Below, piece by piece: positions 26,561 through 36,111 of a stretch of DNA of 64,000 bases. How positions within the stretch are numbered: position 1 is the first letter of the stretch; the number at the start of each line of letters is the position of its first letter. This stretch comes from an uncultured Ferrimonas sp. (GTDB lineage: Bacteria; Pseudomonadota; Gammaproteobacteria; Enterobacterales; Shewanellaceae): NCBI RefSeq assembly GCF_947489035.1, contig NZ_CANLCI010000015.1, forward strand, positions 39,829-103,828. The letters are read 5' to 3'. The position numbers and the translations under genes are program-made. The notes under the pieces were generated by a model. That model was given only the letters and a program-made list of their open reading frames with translations, was not told the origin of the DNA and ran no database searches.

Positions 26561-27859
26561 TTAATCTATTTGCAGCAATTGCATGATCTTCTTCGGCAGA
26601 TCGGTGTTGTCTTGCATGCCGATGAATTGTTCAGCGCCGGCGCCGTAAGCCATCACCGGCACATCCACAGCGGTATGCCCACCGGTAGTCCAGCCGGTAT
26701 AACTGCGAGTGGCGACAATATTGCCAATGTAGCTAACCCGCGGCCAATGTGCATCGTCGGCAAACGCCAGTAATGCATGCAGCTGTTGTTCGGTTAGGTC
26801 AAAATCCACCATTGAACGCCACACCTGTTGGTAAGTCTCTTGGTTGCGCTTGGCCGCAACGAACGCTTTGGCAATCACATCTGCACTGGCGTGCACCTTA
26901 CGGATCTCCATTGGCAACCATTGATATTCCCCAGCGGCGCCTAAGGTTAAGCCACCGGTCGAGTGATCAGCGGTCACCACCAACAGAGTATTTGGGTGTT
27001 GATCCACGTACTCTTTGGCTACGGTAATGGCGTTAGCAAAGTCATCCATTTCCGCCATCGCACAGGCAATGTCATTTGAATGGCCACACCAATCAATCAA
27101 GCTGCCCTCAATCAACACAGAAAACCCGTCACGGTCTTGCTCGGCTAACGCCAAGGCTTTGGTTGTCATTAACGCTAAGCGATCGTTCCGCTTGGCATCA
27201 ATGGCAAAGGGCAACGCCACATCCGCCAGCAACGCCACTGCTGGCAGCTGCTGTAACTGCCCAAGTTGCTGCCAATCGGTGGCGATGCTGGCACCGCTGT
27301 CACTCAAAGCATCAATGGCGGCAGCATCAAAAAAGCTCTGCCCGCCACCAAACATCAAATCGATCTCTTTCGCTTTCAAAGCACTCCCCATCTGCTCAGC
27401 GATGGGTTGATAGGCGCGGCGGGATTCATGGTGGGCAACAAAACTGGCAGGGGTAGCGTGGTTAATTTGCGAGGTGGATACCACCCCGGTGGTTTTGCCC
27501 GCTTGCTTGGCTGCCACCAATAAGCTTGGCAGCGACTTTTTATCGGCATCGACCCCAATGGCCCCATTAAAGGATTTAACTCCGGCGGCCAGTGCCGTGG
27601 CGGCGGCGGCAGAATCGGTGACCCAAGTGTCGTCATCGGGGTAGGTACTGGCGCTGCCAACCAGTAACTGATCAAACACCGTTGGCGTCACTTTACTGCC
27701 GGGCGCCCCAGCAAGATAGTAACGGTATGCCGTCAGGTAAGCGGGCCCCATGCCATCACCCACCATATAAATAACGTTTTTTACTTCCGCCTGTGGTTGG
27801 GCATGCACCAGCGGTGCCAGCAACAAAGGCAATAATGCCAAGGTCAGGGTTGATTTCAT
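26561..27859 (-). CDS. phoA: Alkaline phosphatase (PhoA family)
   Basis: This 432-residue periplasmic metalloenzyme hydrolyses phosphate monoesters. The signal peptide ends at VHA (residue 20). The first metal ligand is Asp35 in YMVGDGMGPA, the catalytic nucleophile is Ser83 in WVTDSAAAATALAAG, and further zinc ligands lie in ATPASFVAHHESR, VVTADHSTGGLTLG and WTTGGHTAVD. Length fits the family. It is monocistronic. I could not find a convincing Pho box in the 175 bp upstream, so phosphate control is not shown by the sequence. Confidence 0.93.
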   Translation of the reverse strand: MKSTLTLALLPLLLAPLVHAQPQAEVKNVIYMVGDGMGPAYLTAYRYYLAGAPGSKVTPTVFDQLLVGSASTYPDDDTWVTDSAAAATALAAGVKSFNGAIGVDADKKSLPSLLVAAKQAGKTTGVVSTSQINHATPASFVAHHESRRAYQPIAEQMGSALKAKEIDLMFGGGQSFFDAAAIDALSDSGASIATDWQQLGQLQQLPAVALLADVALPFAIDAKRNDRLALMTTKALALAEQDRDGFSVLIEGSLIDWCGHSNDIACAMAEMDDFANAITVAKEYVDQHPNTLLVVTADHSTGGLTLGAAGEYQWLPMEIRKVHASADVIAKAFVAAKRNQETYQQVWRSMVDFDLTEQQLHALLAFADDAHWPRVSYIGNIVATRSYTGWTTGGHTAVDVPVMAYGAGAEQFIGMQDNTDLPKKIMQLLQID

Positions 27860-28034
27860 CTTAATTTAACTTCCTAAACAATCCGATTGCATCTAAGCAT
27901 TTAAAATTACAAACAAATTAAGGTCTAATATGGGGAATTAGGCCGTTCACTAACTAGGCCGCTTGCGGCAAATAAAACCGCCGAAAGCAATCTTACCTGA
28001 GCCCAATCTCTACGTAGTGGTATAGCCTTGCATT

Positions 28035-28754
28035 ATGAGTAAGAAAATCATTAAAACACACCAATGTAACGGTACCGCATTCTTTGTGGGTGACATTCAT
28101 GGCGAATATCATCAACTTATGCGCTCCTTAGCCCATGTTGGCTTCAATGCAGACAACGGCGATCAACTCTACAGCGTTGGCGATTTGATTGATCGTGGCG
28201 AGCACAGCCTACGCTGCTTAGAGCTGCTAGAAAAACCGTGGTTTCACGCCGTGCGTGGTAATCACGAAGCGATGATGCTGGCTGCGTTAAGTGGCGATGT
28301 ACAAAGCCGAGAGTTGTGGTTTAGTGCTGGCGGCGGCTGGTTTCAAGCCCTGTCGAACACAGAGCAGCAGCAGATCGCGGAACGCTTTCAACCCCAGCTT
28401 AACGATCTTCCCATCGCGATGGAGATAACCATCCCATCTGAAAAACTCACCATGGCGATGATCCACGCGGATTTTCCCTTCGATGATTGGCAGCAGTTTA
28501 GCGAAAACAGCGCCAATTTAGATGAACACCAACTCGCCAAATGCCTGTGGTCGCGTTCAACCCTGCGCGGCCTTGATCGTGGCAAATACCCTGCCCCTAT
28601 CGCCGGCATTGATGCCTTAGTCATGGGCCATACGCCATTACCGATGTTTCGTGGCCACGGCAATCGAGTCTGGCTCGATACCGGCGCCGGTTACCCCAAC
28701 GGCAGTTTAACAGTGCTGTCGGCCCACCAAATCGTGCACATGCTGCTGCGCTAA
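28035..28754 (+). CDS. PPP-family metallophosphatase (PrpA/ApaH-like)
   Basis: This 239-residue protein is a calcineurin-like phosphoesterase of the PPP type. The metal and phosphate motifs appear in order: FVGDIHGEYHQL, SVGDLIDRGEHS, VRGNHEAMM, an IHADFP histidine motif and VMGHTPLPMF. The spacing resembles E. coli PrpA/PrpB and phage lambda phosphatase, which act on phosphoserine, phosphothreonine or phosphohistidine. No kinase is adjacent. The substrate is therefore unknown. No Shine-Dalgarno sequence is clear before the ATG. Confidence 0.88.
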   Translation: MSKKIIKTHQCNGTAFFVGDIHGEYHQLMRSLAHVGFNADNGDQLYSVGDLIDRGEHSLRCLELLEKPWFHAVRGNHEAMMLAALSGDVQSRELWFSAGGGWFQALSNTEQQQIAERFQPQLNDLPIAMEITIPSEKLTMAMIHADFPFDDWQQFSENSANLDEHQLAKCLWSRSTLRGLDRGKYPAPIAGIDALVMGHTPLPMFRGHGNRVWLDTGAGYPNGSLTVLSAHQIVHMLLR

Positions 28755-28789
28755 GTGCCCTTCCCTCCTTAATCCATTAAGGCGTACTG

Positions 28790-29308
28790 ATGCAAGAACT
28801 TGGAACCGATCGCCTGCGCCTGCGCCAATGGCAACCGCAGGATTTTGACGAATACGCCGCCTTGTGCGCCGATCCATTAGTGATGCGTTATCTTGGCGGG
28901 ACCGTGCTTGAACGCGCCGATGCTTGGCGTCACATGGCGATGCTGGCTGGCCATTGGCAGTTAAAGGGCTTTGGCCACTGGGCAGTAGAATTGAAACAAA
29001 CCCAAGCGATGATAGGCCGCATCGGTTTTTTTGAACCGGAAGGTTGGCCCGGTTTTGAATTAGGTTGGACCATTGCCCGCGCCCATCAACGGCAAGGCTA
29101 CGCCAGCGAAGGCGCCAAAGCGGCACTGGATTGGGCGTTTAACCATACCCCACAGCAGCAGGTTATCAGCCTGATCCACCCAGAAAACACCGCATCGAAA
29201 CAGGTCGCGCTAAAATTAGGCGAACGATTTTGGCGTAATGCCGTGGTGAAAGGCACAAATGTCTGCGTCTATGGCATTGAGCGAGGGGAACACCTTAATT
29301 TGAGCTAA
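28790..29308 (+). CDS. GNAT family N-acetyltransferase (RimJ/RimL-like)
   Basis: This 172-residue protein has the RimJ/RimL layout: TDRLRLRQWQPQDFDEY at the start, a strand with AMIGRIGFFEPEGWPGFELG, the acetyl-CoA loop RAHQRQGYASEGAKAALDWA, and HPENTASKQVALKLG near the end. Proteins of this group acetylate N-terminal amines or small molecules. The gene lies 35 bp after the phosphatase gene and is probably cotranscribed with it. The substrate is not predictable. Confidence 0.88.
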   Translation: MQELGTDRLRLRQWQPQDFDEYAALCADPLVMRYLGGTVLERADAWRHMAMLAGHWQLKGFGHWAVELKQTQAMIGRIGFFEPEGWPGFELGWTIARAHQRQGYASEGAKAALDWAFNHTPQQQVISLIHPENTASKQVALKLGERFWRNAVVKGTNVCVYGIERGEHLNLS

Positions 29309-29368
29309 CACTTGTGCGCTCAAACTTGGGGCGCTACCCTATACTGGTCTAATCAGATAGGTATAAAG

Positions 29369-30007
29369 ATGAGTACTGCAAACTACAGCGTTGGTGAAGA
29401 GATCGCGAACGCCGTCACCCACGGGTTAGGGGTCGCCGCCGCCATCGTTGGCTTAACCTTAATGTTGACCAAAGGGATCCCAGTACTCAATGGGGCTGAA
29501 ATCGCTGCGATCAGTGTCTATGGCGCCACCTTAGTGTTGATGTTCCTCAGTTCCACCTTGTACCACAGCATTCCAGTGCCTCGGGTCAAGGCGATTTTAA
29601 AGCGAGTGGATCATGGCGCCATTTACCTGCTGATTGCTGGCAGCTATACCCCCTTTATGTTGATCGCCTTAAACGATCCCAGCGCCAAGCTGCTGTTGGC
29701 GATAATTTGGGTATTGGCGATCGCCGGGGTGCTATTTAAAGCCCTGTTCATCAACCGCTATAAACGGTTGGCGTTAGCCACTTATCTGGCCATGGGTTGG
29801 TCCAGCATCTTTGTGATTTGGAAGTTATTGGCGGTGTTGCCCAGTGGCGGTTTCAATCTGCTGTTGATTGGTGGGGTTTGCTACAGCGTTGGCACCATCT
29901 TTTATGCCGTAAAGTCCAAACCTTACTTTCACGCCATCTGGCATCTATTTGTATTAGCGGGTGCCAGTTGCCACTGTGTCGCGGTTGCGTTGTTTGTGAT
30001 CCCATAA
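29369..30007 (+). CDS. Hemolysin III family membrane protein (YqfA-like)
   Basis: This 212-residue protein with about seven membrane segments belongs to the HlyIII/PAQR family. Diagnostic pieces are YSVGEEIANAVTHGLG, the SSTLYHS motif after the second helix, DHGAIYLLIAGSYTPF, and the metal-site histidines in the last helix (FHAIWHLFVLAGASCHCVAV). I placed the start at 29369 (MSTANYS), preceded by an AGG-containing site; the longer frame from 29312 adds an unlikely leader. The molecular role is not settled in bacteria. Confidence 0.88.
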   Translation: MSTANYSVGEEIANAVTHGLGVAAAIVGLTLMLTKGIPVLNGAEIAAISVYGATLVLMFLSSTLYHSIPVPRVKAILKRVDHGAIYLLIAGSYTPFMLIALNDPSAKLLLAIIWVLAIAGVLFKALFINRYKRLALATYLAMGWSSIFVIWKLLAVLPSGGFNLLLIGGVCYSVGTIFYAVKSKPYFHAIWHLFVLAGASCHCVAVALFVIP

Positions 30008-30245
30008 AAAACATCACATTCTGCGGCTGGACATAACTAATACGCACTATGCTCATTCCGTCAGTGTTTAAAAATACTGCGATATAATCGTAACTTACCA
30101 AAAATACACATTTTTCTCGCAAACCCTTGGCGAATATGCCAATCTTTGCCTAGCGCATTAAAACACCAATCGCTGGGAAATGACGCGCTTTTGGAATTAA
30201 AGATTCGCTCTCTGGCGATATCGCACCCCATATTAAGGAGATGAT

Positions 30246-30509
30246 ATGAAAATTAAATTGCTGGCTGGTTTGGCCATGAGCACCATGCTGTTCGGTTGTG
30301 CTAACACTGCAGATCTGGAAGCGCAGGTTTCATCTTTGAGCAACAAAGTTGACACCCTGTCTACTCAAATCGGTTCTCTGCGTGCAGATCACGACAAAAT
30401 GGGCTCTGACATCAAAGCGGCTAAGAACGCAGCGATGGACGCACAAGATGAAGCGGCTCGCGCTAACAGCCGCATCGATGCAATGGCAACTAACTACCGT
30501 AAAAAGTAA
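30246..30509 (+). CDS. lpp: Major outer-membrane (Braun-type) lipoprotein Lpp
   Basis: This 87-residue lipoprotein has a signal peptide ending in the lipobox LFGC (Cys18) and then a heptad-repeat coiled coil (VSSLSNKVDTLSTQIGSLRA onward). The C-terminus YRKK carries the terminal lysine that L,D-transpeptidases attach to peptidoglycan. A strong ribosome-binding site (AAGGAG) and a strong terminator fit a highly expressed single-gene unit. It faces the L,D-transpeptidase gene across the shared terminator. Confidence 0.92.
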   Translation: MKIKLLAGLAMSTMLFGCANTADLEAQVSSLSNKVDTLSTQIGSLRADHDKMGSDIKAAKNAAMDAQDEAARANSRIDAMATNYRKK

Positions 30510-30524
30510 GTTAAGCTAATGCAA

Positions 30525-30552
30525 AAAAAAGGCTCCTTCGGGAGCCTTTTTT
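30525..30552. terminator. Bidirectional terminator between lpp and the L,D-transpeptidase gene
   Basis: AAAAAAGGCTCC pairs with GGAGCCTTTTTT around a TTCG tetraloop, giving U-tracts in both directions. Confidence 0.95.
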
Positions 30553-30571
30553 GTTGCGCTGATATCGGGAA

Positions 30572-31477
30572 TTAATGCAGTCGTAACGGCAACCCTAACT
30601 GGGATTGCAGCGCCTGCTCTAAGTGCAGCGGATCTGCGTTGGCGCGCTGTAACTGCGCTTCAACCACTTTAGAAAATTGCAGCTGTTTTTCATCACGGCT
30701 AAGCTCGACATCCGACGACAACGGTTCGTGCACTTCAATCAGCCATTGATCGCGCTCCTGCGCCACCTTAACCGCTTCGTTAATCACTCGCACCGGCTCG
30801 CCCACACGCACCATATCAAACAGCGTTTCGATGTCGTCGTAGCGCAAACGCATGCAACCGGCACTCACCCGCATGCCAATACCAAACTCTTGGTTGGTAC
30901 CGTGGATAAGGTATTCGCCATTACCAAAGCCTAACCGCAAAGCACGATGACCCAGCGGATTATCTGGCCCTGCGGGCACCACCGGTGGCAACGCTTCGCC
31001 ATTTTCCTCTAACCACTTTTTGCGGGTGGTTTGGGTTGGCGTCCAAGTGGGATCTTTGCGTTTTTGGCTCACCCGAGTTGCACCGATTGGGGTTTCCCGC
31101 CCAACCACACCAATGCCGATCGGAAACACATGCACCCGTTGGCGGGCATTATCAAAGTAATACAATCTCAGCTCGGCCAGATTGACCACTACGCCTTTGC
31201 GCGGCACATCCGGCAACAGCATTTGCGATGGCAATTTAATGATGCTGCCTGGGGCAGGCAATAACGGATCGGCATCGGGGTTGGCGGCCACCAGCGCTAA
31301 GAACCCCATGTTGTATTGCTGCGCGATCTCATCAAGGGTTTGCCCAACCTCCACTCGATGCTCCATTGGAAAGCCAATCAAACGGCTTCCATCTTGCGGC
31401 GCCGAGTAGATCGCCGCCGACACGGGCATCGCCCAGGCGGCCATAATGGCAACCGCTTTCAACAAACTGCTTTTCAC
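30572..31477 (-). CDS. L,D-transpeptidase (ErfK/YbiS-like)
   Basis: This 301-residue periplasmic enzyme has a signal peptide (VKSSLLKAVAIMAAWAMPVSA), a LysM-like segment (HRVEVGQTLDEIAQQYNMGF to about residue 80) and a YkuD catalytic domain. The active-site motif is HGTNQEFGIG followed by SAGCMRL, with the nucleophile Cys. Such enzymes anchor Lpp to peptidoglycan or form 3-3 cross-links. I chose the GTG at 31477, because AAGGGAGT lies 8 bases before it and a normal signal peptide results. The position next to lpp supports an Lpp-anchoring role, which remains an inference. Confidence 0.9.
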   Translation of the reverse strand: MKSSLLKAVAIMAAWAMPVSAAIYSAPQDGSRLIGFPMEHRVEVGQTLDEIAQQYNMGFLALVAANPDADPLLPAPGSIIKLPSQMLLPDVPRKGVVVNLAELRLYYFDNARQRVHVFPIGIGVVGRETPIGATRVSQKRKDPTWTPTQTTRKKWLEENGEALPPVVPAGPDNPLGHRALRLGFGNGEYLIHGTNQEFGIGMRVSAGCMRLRYDDIETLFDMVRVGEPVRVINEAVKVAQERDQWLIEVHEPLSSDVELSRDEKQLQFSKVVEAQLQRANADPLHLEQALQSQLGLPLRLH

Positions 31478-31623
31478 TAAAACACTCCCTTGTGTACGCA
31501 TTGAATTAGCATACCACTGCACCGTGTCGTTGCCGACCGCCACAGTGTAATCACTGTCGCATACAAAAATGCCTGCGCTAAACCAAGGCTTAGGCAGGCA
31601 TTTCTTCGTTCAGGCCGGTGCCG

Positions 31624-34600
31624 TTAAGCGGCTTCGACTTTCACCGCACACACTTTGAACTCTGGGATCTTCGCCACCGGATCCAAGGCAGCGTTGGTCA
31701 GCACGTTCGCTGCGGCTTCTGCAAAGTGGAATGGCATAAACAACACCCCTGGCCGCATCCGCTTGGTCACAAACGCCGGCACTTGCAACGAGCCCCGACG
31801 AGTCGACACTTTCAGCATCTGTGAGTTTTCAATGCCCATGCGTTCCGCATCAAACACCGAGATCATCACCATTGGCTTGGCCAGCTCATCCATGCCCGCC
31901 GTTTTACGCGTCATGGTGCCGGTATGGAACTGCGCCAACTGCCGCCCCGTGGTTAGCGTTAATGGGTAGTCTGGGTTAGGCAACTCTGCAGATAAGCGAT
32001 ACGGCACCGCGGCAAAACGGGCTTTCTCCATCTTGATGAAGGTGCTTTCGTGCAGAATGGCGGTGCCCGGATGGTTATTGTGTGGGCATGGCCACTGCAA
32101 CGACTCGGTTTCAGTACGCTCCCAGGTAATGCCGCCGTAGCTTGGGGTTACGCGGTTGATTTCAGCCGTGATCTGCTGCTCGCTGCGGTAATCCCAGCCC
32201 GCGCCCATGGCGTTGGCGATCCCTTGGATGATCGACCAATCTGGACGCGCTTGCCCCGGCGCACTGATCGCCGGACGCAAACGCTGAACCCGACGTTCGG
32301 TATTGGTGAAGTGCCCCTGTTTCTCGGCAAACGAGAACGCCGGTAACACCACATCCGCCAGCTGCGCGGTTTCGGTCATAAAGATGTCCTGCACCACTAA
32401 GAAGTCCAACGCCTTTAAGCCTTTGAGTACGTGCTCTTGATCCGGATCCGACAGCACTGGGTTCTCCCCCATGATGTACAACCCATGCAGCTGGCCCGAG
32501 GTAATGGCGTGCATCATCTCGGTGAGCTTCAAGCCCGGTTCATTGGCAATGCGCACCCCCCAGTGGTGCTCAAAACGATCCACTACATCGGTGCTTGGCA
32601 GTTTTTGGTAACCCGGCAAGTAGTTTGGCAGTGCGCCCATGTCACAGGCGCCCTGCACGTTACTTTGGCCACGCAGTGGGTTGATCCCCGCGCCAACCTT
32701 GCCCACGTTGCCCGTCAGCAGCTGCAGGTTGGCAATGGCCCGCACGTTATTGGTACCAAAACTGTGCTGGGTGATGCCCATGGCGTAGTAAAACGCGGTT
32801 TTCGTTGAAGTGGCGATAAGCTTAGCCAGATCGCTGATCTGCTGGGCGGGCACCCCACTGACCGCCGCGGCATTTTCTAAGCGGTATTCCAGTCGCATCA
32901 CTTCATCGTGCAGCGCTTGGTAATCTTCGGTGCGCTGTTCAATGAAGGTTTGATCCTGCCAGCCGTTCTCAATGATGATTTGAGCAATGGCGTTCAGCAG
33001 CATCACATCGGTGCCTGGCCGCTGCTGTAAATACAGATCGCTGTGGAACGCCATGTCCACTTTCCGCGGATCCACCACCACCAATTTGGCGCTGCCGTTA
33101 CTGGTGGCACGGCGAATGTGTGACGCAATAACCGGGTGCGACGAGGCCGTATCAGAGCCGATGATCACCACCAGATCCGATTCTTTAATGCTGGGAATGT
33201 CGTTGGTCATCGAACCACTGCCCAGCGCCGGCTCTAACCCCGTTACGGTGGTGGCGTGGCACAAACGGGCGCAGTGATCGACGTTGTTGTTGCCAAACAC
33301 GGTACGAACAAACTTCTGGAACAGGAAGTTATCTTCGTTGGTGGTTTTGGCTGACGACAAACCGGCCAAGGTGTGGTTGCCACGCTGGCGCATGATCTCG
33401 GTAAATTTCTTGGCGATCAGGCTAATGGCATCGTCCCACGAGGCGGGTTGCAGCACGCCGTTGCTGCGGATCAACGGTTGGGTTAAACGCTGCTCGGAGT
33501 TAACAAAATCAAACCCAAAACGGCCTTTCACGCACAGCATGCCTTCGTTCACCGGAGAGCCTTCAATGCCGCTCACTTTCACCACTTGGTTTTTGGCTTC
33601 ATCCACATGCATGGTGATGCCACAGCCCACACCACAGTAGGTGCAGATGGTGTTCACTTTTTTGTAGTTGTCTGCCGCGCCATGCTGATGCACGTTCTTT
33701 TCGGTAATGGCGCCCACCGGACAAGCCTGTACACAGGCACCACACTGCACGCAATCCGATGCCGACAACAGCTCGCCGTTGCCGATCTTCACTTTACAGC
33801 GATCGCCGCTGGCGGTCAGATCCAGCACATTGTGCACCCCTTCGTCTTTACAGGCCTGCACGCACTGGCCACAGCCAATGCAGCGGTTGGCGTCAAAGCG
33901 GATAAAGGGCGAGGAGTCATCCACCGCGTATTTGCTGTAGTGATCCTTGGCTAAATCGTCGTCGCTGATGCGGTACTCGGTGGCGTAATCCCGCAGATCA
34001 CAGCTTTGGCTTTTTTGACAGCCACAGGCCAAACAGCGGGCGGCTTCGGCAATCGCTTGGTCTCGATCAAAACCGGTTTCCACTTCACCAAAGGTGCTAG
34101 TACGCGCCTGTACGTTCAGCTCGGGCATCTTTAAACGAGCCGCAAACGGGATCTCGCCGTAATAGCGCTGCTCTACGTCTTTTAAACGCTCGGCTTTACG
34201 AGAATTAAATTCTGGTTCGGCAACAGCCAGTTCGCCCTGCTGAACAAACCTCAGCATCACCTCGGCGCAGCGGCGGCCTTCGCCAATCGCTTCTACCGCG
34301 GTTGCTGGCCCTAAACGGAAATCGCCAATCGAAAAGATATTACTGCCACTGTGGAAGGTGCTGTCAGACGCATCCGCGGTGTTCCAGCGGGTTAAGGCGA
34401 TGCTGTCCCCCAAGGCGCTGGTGTCTGGCTTTTGGCTGACCGCAGGGATCACCGTATCAAACTCGTGCCAGCTGAACTCTCCTGTTGGCTCAGGACGACG
34501 ACGCCCCGACGCGTCGGGTTCGCCCAGCTGCAGGGCTTCCACTTTGACTTTATGCACGCGGCCTTGTGCATCGGCAACGTTCTCTACTGGCACCGACATA

Positions 34601-35724
34601 AACAGGAAGTCGATCCCTTCGACTTCCGCTTCGTGGATTTCGTAATCCTCGGCCGGCATGTCTGCCTTGGTACGGCGGTAGATAATGGTTACGTCAGCCC
34701 CTTGGCGCAGCGCGGTACGGGCGCAATCGATGGCGGTATTGCCGCCGCCAACCACGGCAACCTTTTTACCAACCTGCACCGCTTCACCCGCAGAGAACGC
34801 TTTGAGGTAATCCACCCCAAGCAACACCCCATCAAGATCTGAACCTTGATATTCCATGTTTACCGCTTGCTGCGCGCCAATGGCCAAACACACACCATCG
34901 TATTGCTGCTGCAGCTGCGCCAAGTCGATGTCGCGCCCCAGCGCCTTATTGGTGTGCACCTTCATGCCCGCACGGCACATCAGCTCCACTTCTTTTGCGA
35001 GGGTGGCTTTTGGTAGGCGGTATTCTGGGATGCCATAGCGCAACCAACCACCGGCCTCTGGCATCGCTTCAAACACATCAACGTCACAGCCTTCGTGGCT
35101 TAAGAAGTAGCCTGCAGACAAGCCCGCAGGGCCCGCGCCAATAATGGCGATGCGTTTGCCATTGCTGGGCTTAATCTCAGCCAGATGGGGTTGCTCGCCG
35201 TTTAAATCAATATCGGCAGCGTGGCGCTTTAATTGGCGAATGGCCAAGGATTCATCCACCAAGTTGCGGCGGCATTCGCTTTCACAAAATGCGGGACACA
35301 CTCGCCCAACCGACAACGGCATCGGCAGGCTTTGTTTCACAATTTCGTTGGCTTTGATCTCATCGCCTTGGGCGATGTGAAACAGATAAGATTGAATGTC
35401 CACCGCCGCAGGACACGCGGTCTTACAGGGGGCTTCACAGTCTGCATGGTGATCCGACAGGATATTGGTCAGTGCCTGTTGGCGGCGCTGGGTTAACGCC
35501 TCGGAATGGCTCACCACTGTCACAGAGTCGCTGATCTGGTATTCGCAGCTGCGAACAATCTCGCCATCAATCTCCACCACGCACAGATCGCATGGGGTTT
35601 TGTTGTCAGTGTTATTGGCGCCACACAATGAAGGGATGTTAGCGCCCTGCTCGCGTGCCCAGTCCAACAACCGCACACCCGCAGGCGCGTGCAACACTTG
35701 TTCGTCGAGAGTTAGTTTGATCAT
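31624..35724 (-). CDS. Formate-dehydrogenase-type molybdoenzyme fused to a GltD-like reductase
   Basis: This 1366-residue fusion protein is a cytoplasmic electron-transfer enzyme. In order it has a 2Fe-2S domain (CGANNTDNKTPCDLC), a GltD-like Fe-S segment, an FAD/NAD(P)-binding reductase (GAGPAGLSAGYFL and GGGNTAIDCARTAL), cysteine motifs CLACGC, CIGCGQCVQAC and CVQCGACVQACPVG, and a bis-MGD molybdopterin domain beginning CTYCGVGC. The active-site region reads CARLCHATTVTGLEPALG, so the metal ligand is Cys rather than Sec. A molybdopterin-dinucleotide-binding domain closes the protein. The ATG at 35724 (MIKLTLDEQ) is preferred to the frame start 7 residues earlier. It probably couples formate oxidation to NAD(P), judging from the fold; no fdh partners or fdhD are adjacent. 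Confidence 0.88.
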   Translation of the reverse strand: MIKLTLDEQVLHAPAGVRLLDWAREQGANIPSLCGANNTDNKTPCDLCVVEIDGEIVRSCEYQISDSVTVVSHSEALTQRRQQALTNILSDHHADCEAPCKTACPAAVDIQSYLFHIAQGDEIKANEIVKQSLPMPLSVGRVCPAFCESECRRNLVDESLAIRQLKRHAADIDLNGEQPHLAEIKPSNGKRIAIIGAGPAGLSAGYFLSHEGCDVDVFEAMPEAGGWLRYGIPEYRLPKATLAKEVELMCRAGMKVHTNKALGRDIDLAQLQQQYDGVCLAIGAQQAVNMEYQGSDLDGVLLGVDYLKAFSAGEAVQVGKKVAVVGGGNTAIDCARTALRQGADVTIIYRRTKADMPAEDYEIHEAEVEGIDFLFMSVPVENVADAQGRVHKVKVEALQLGEPDASGRRRPEPTGEFSWHEFDTVIPAVSQKPDTSALGDSIALTRWNTADASDSTFHSGSNIFSIGDFRLGPATAVEAIGEGRRCAEVMLRFVQQGELAVAEPEFNSRKAERLKDVEQRYYGEIPFAARLKMPELNVQARTSTFGEVETGFDRDQAIAEAARCLACGCQKSQSCDLRDYATEYRISDDDLAKDHYSKYAVDDSSPFIRFDANRCIGCGQCVQACKDEGVHNVLDLTASGDRCKVKIGNGELLSASDCVQCGACVQACPVGAITEKNVHQHGAADNYKKVNTICTYCGVGCGITMHVDEAKNQVVKVSGIEGSPVNEGMLCVKGRFGFDFVNSEQRLTQPLIRSNGVLQPASWDDAISLIAKKFTEIMRQRGNHTLAGLSSAKTTNEDNFLFQKFVRTVFGNNNVDHCARLCHATTVTGLEPALGSGSMTNDIPSIKESDLVVIIGSDTASSHPVIASHIRRATSNGSAKLVVVDPRKVDMAFHSDLYLQQRPGTDVMLLNAIAQIIIENGWQDQTFIEQRTEDYQALHDEVMRLEYRLENAAAVSGVPAQQISDLAKLIATSTKTAFYYAMGITQHSFGTNNVRAIANLQLLTGNVGKVGAGINPLRGQSNVQGACDMGALPNYLPGYQKLPSTDVVDRFEHHWGVRIANEPGLKLTEMMHAITSGQLHGLYIMGENPVLSDPDQEHVLKGLKALDFLVVQDIFMTETAQLADVVLPAFSFAEKQGHFTNTERRVQRLRPAISAPGQARPDWSIIQGIANAMGAGWDYRSEQQITAEINRVTPSYGGITWERTETESLQWPCPHNNHPGTAILHESTFIKMEKARFAAVPYRLSAELPNPDYPLTLTTGRQLAQFHTGTMTRKTAGMDELAKPMVMISVFDAERMGIENSQMLKVSTRRGSLQVPAFVTKRMRPGVLFMPFHFAEAAANVLTNAALDPVAKIPEFKVCAVKVEAA

Positions 35725-36049
35725 AATTCCAACCACTGTGCCCACTGCTCCCGGTGGGAAAAAGAGTTAATGTTGCTCGGAGCGGGTCCACATCCTGCAG
35801 ACAATGGCGGCAAGGATACCCAGTAAAAAGCGATCCCCTCAGTCTGTTCCAAGACATTCGTGAGCGAACGCACAGTTTGCCTATGACGTTCGACCAGTTC
35901 GGGCTGTAGCCCCTATTGCAGCTAGGGTTATTACGAATCGGCAGTGAATCAATAGCCATCAAAATGCGATGCCTGATCAGCGCAACCCCTTACCTAATAC
36001 CGCCTTTAACTGAAATTGGCGAAGCAACTCAAATTTTCCAACCTTTGCC
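35725..36049. other. Non-coding region upstream of lon
   Basis: This stretch separates two divergent genes and contains no coding frame I can support. It should hold the promoter of the formate-dehydrogenase-like gene on the minus strand. I see no riboswitch-like or strong hairpin structure. Confidence 0.4.
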
Positions 36050-36077
36050 CTTGGTTTTAATGTCCTTGCCCCCATAT
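36050..36077 (+). promoter_or_regulatory. Heat-shock (sigma-32-like) promoter of lon
   Basis: CTTGGTT (36050-36056) and CCCCATAT (36070-36077) are separated by 13 bp and resemble the sigma-32 elements CTTGAAA and CCCCATnT. The -10 element is about 35 bp before the lon ATG. Confidence 0.5.
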
Positions 36078-36111
36078 CAACTGCAGTTATTTTTCTGCAT
36101 CGGCCGTATTC

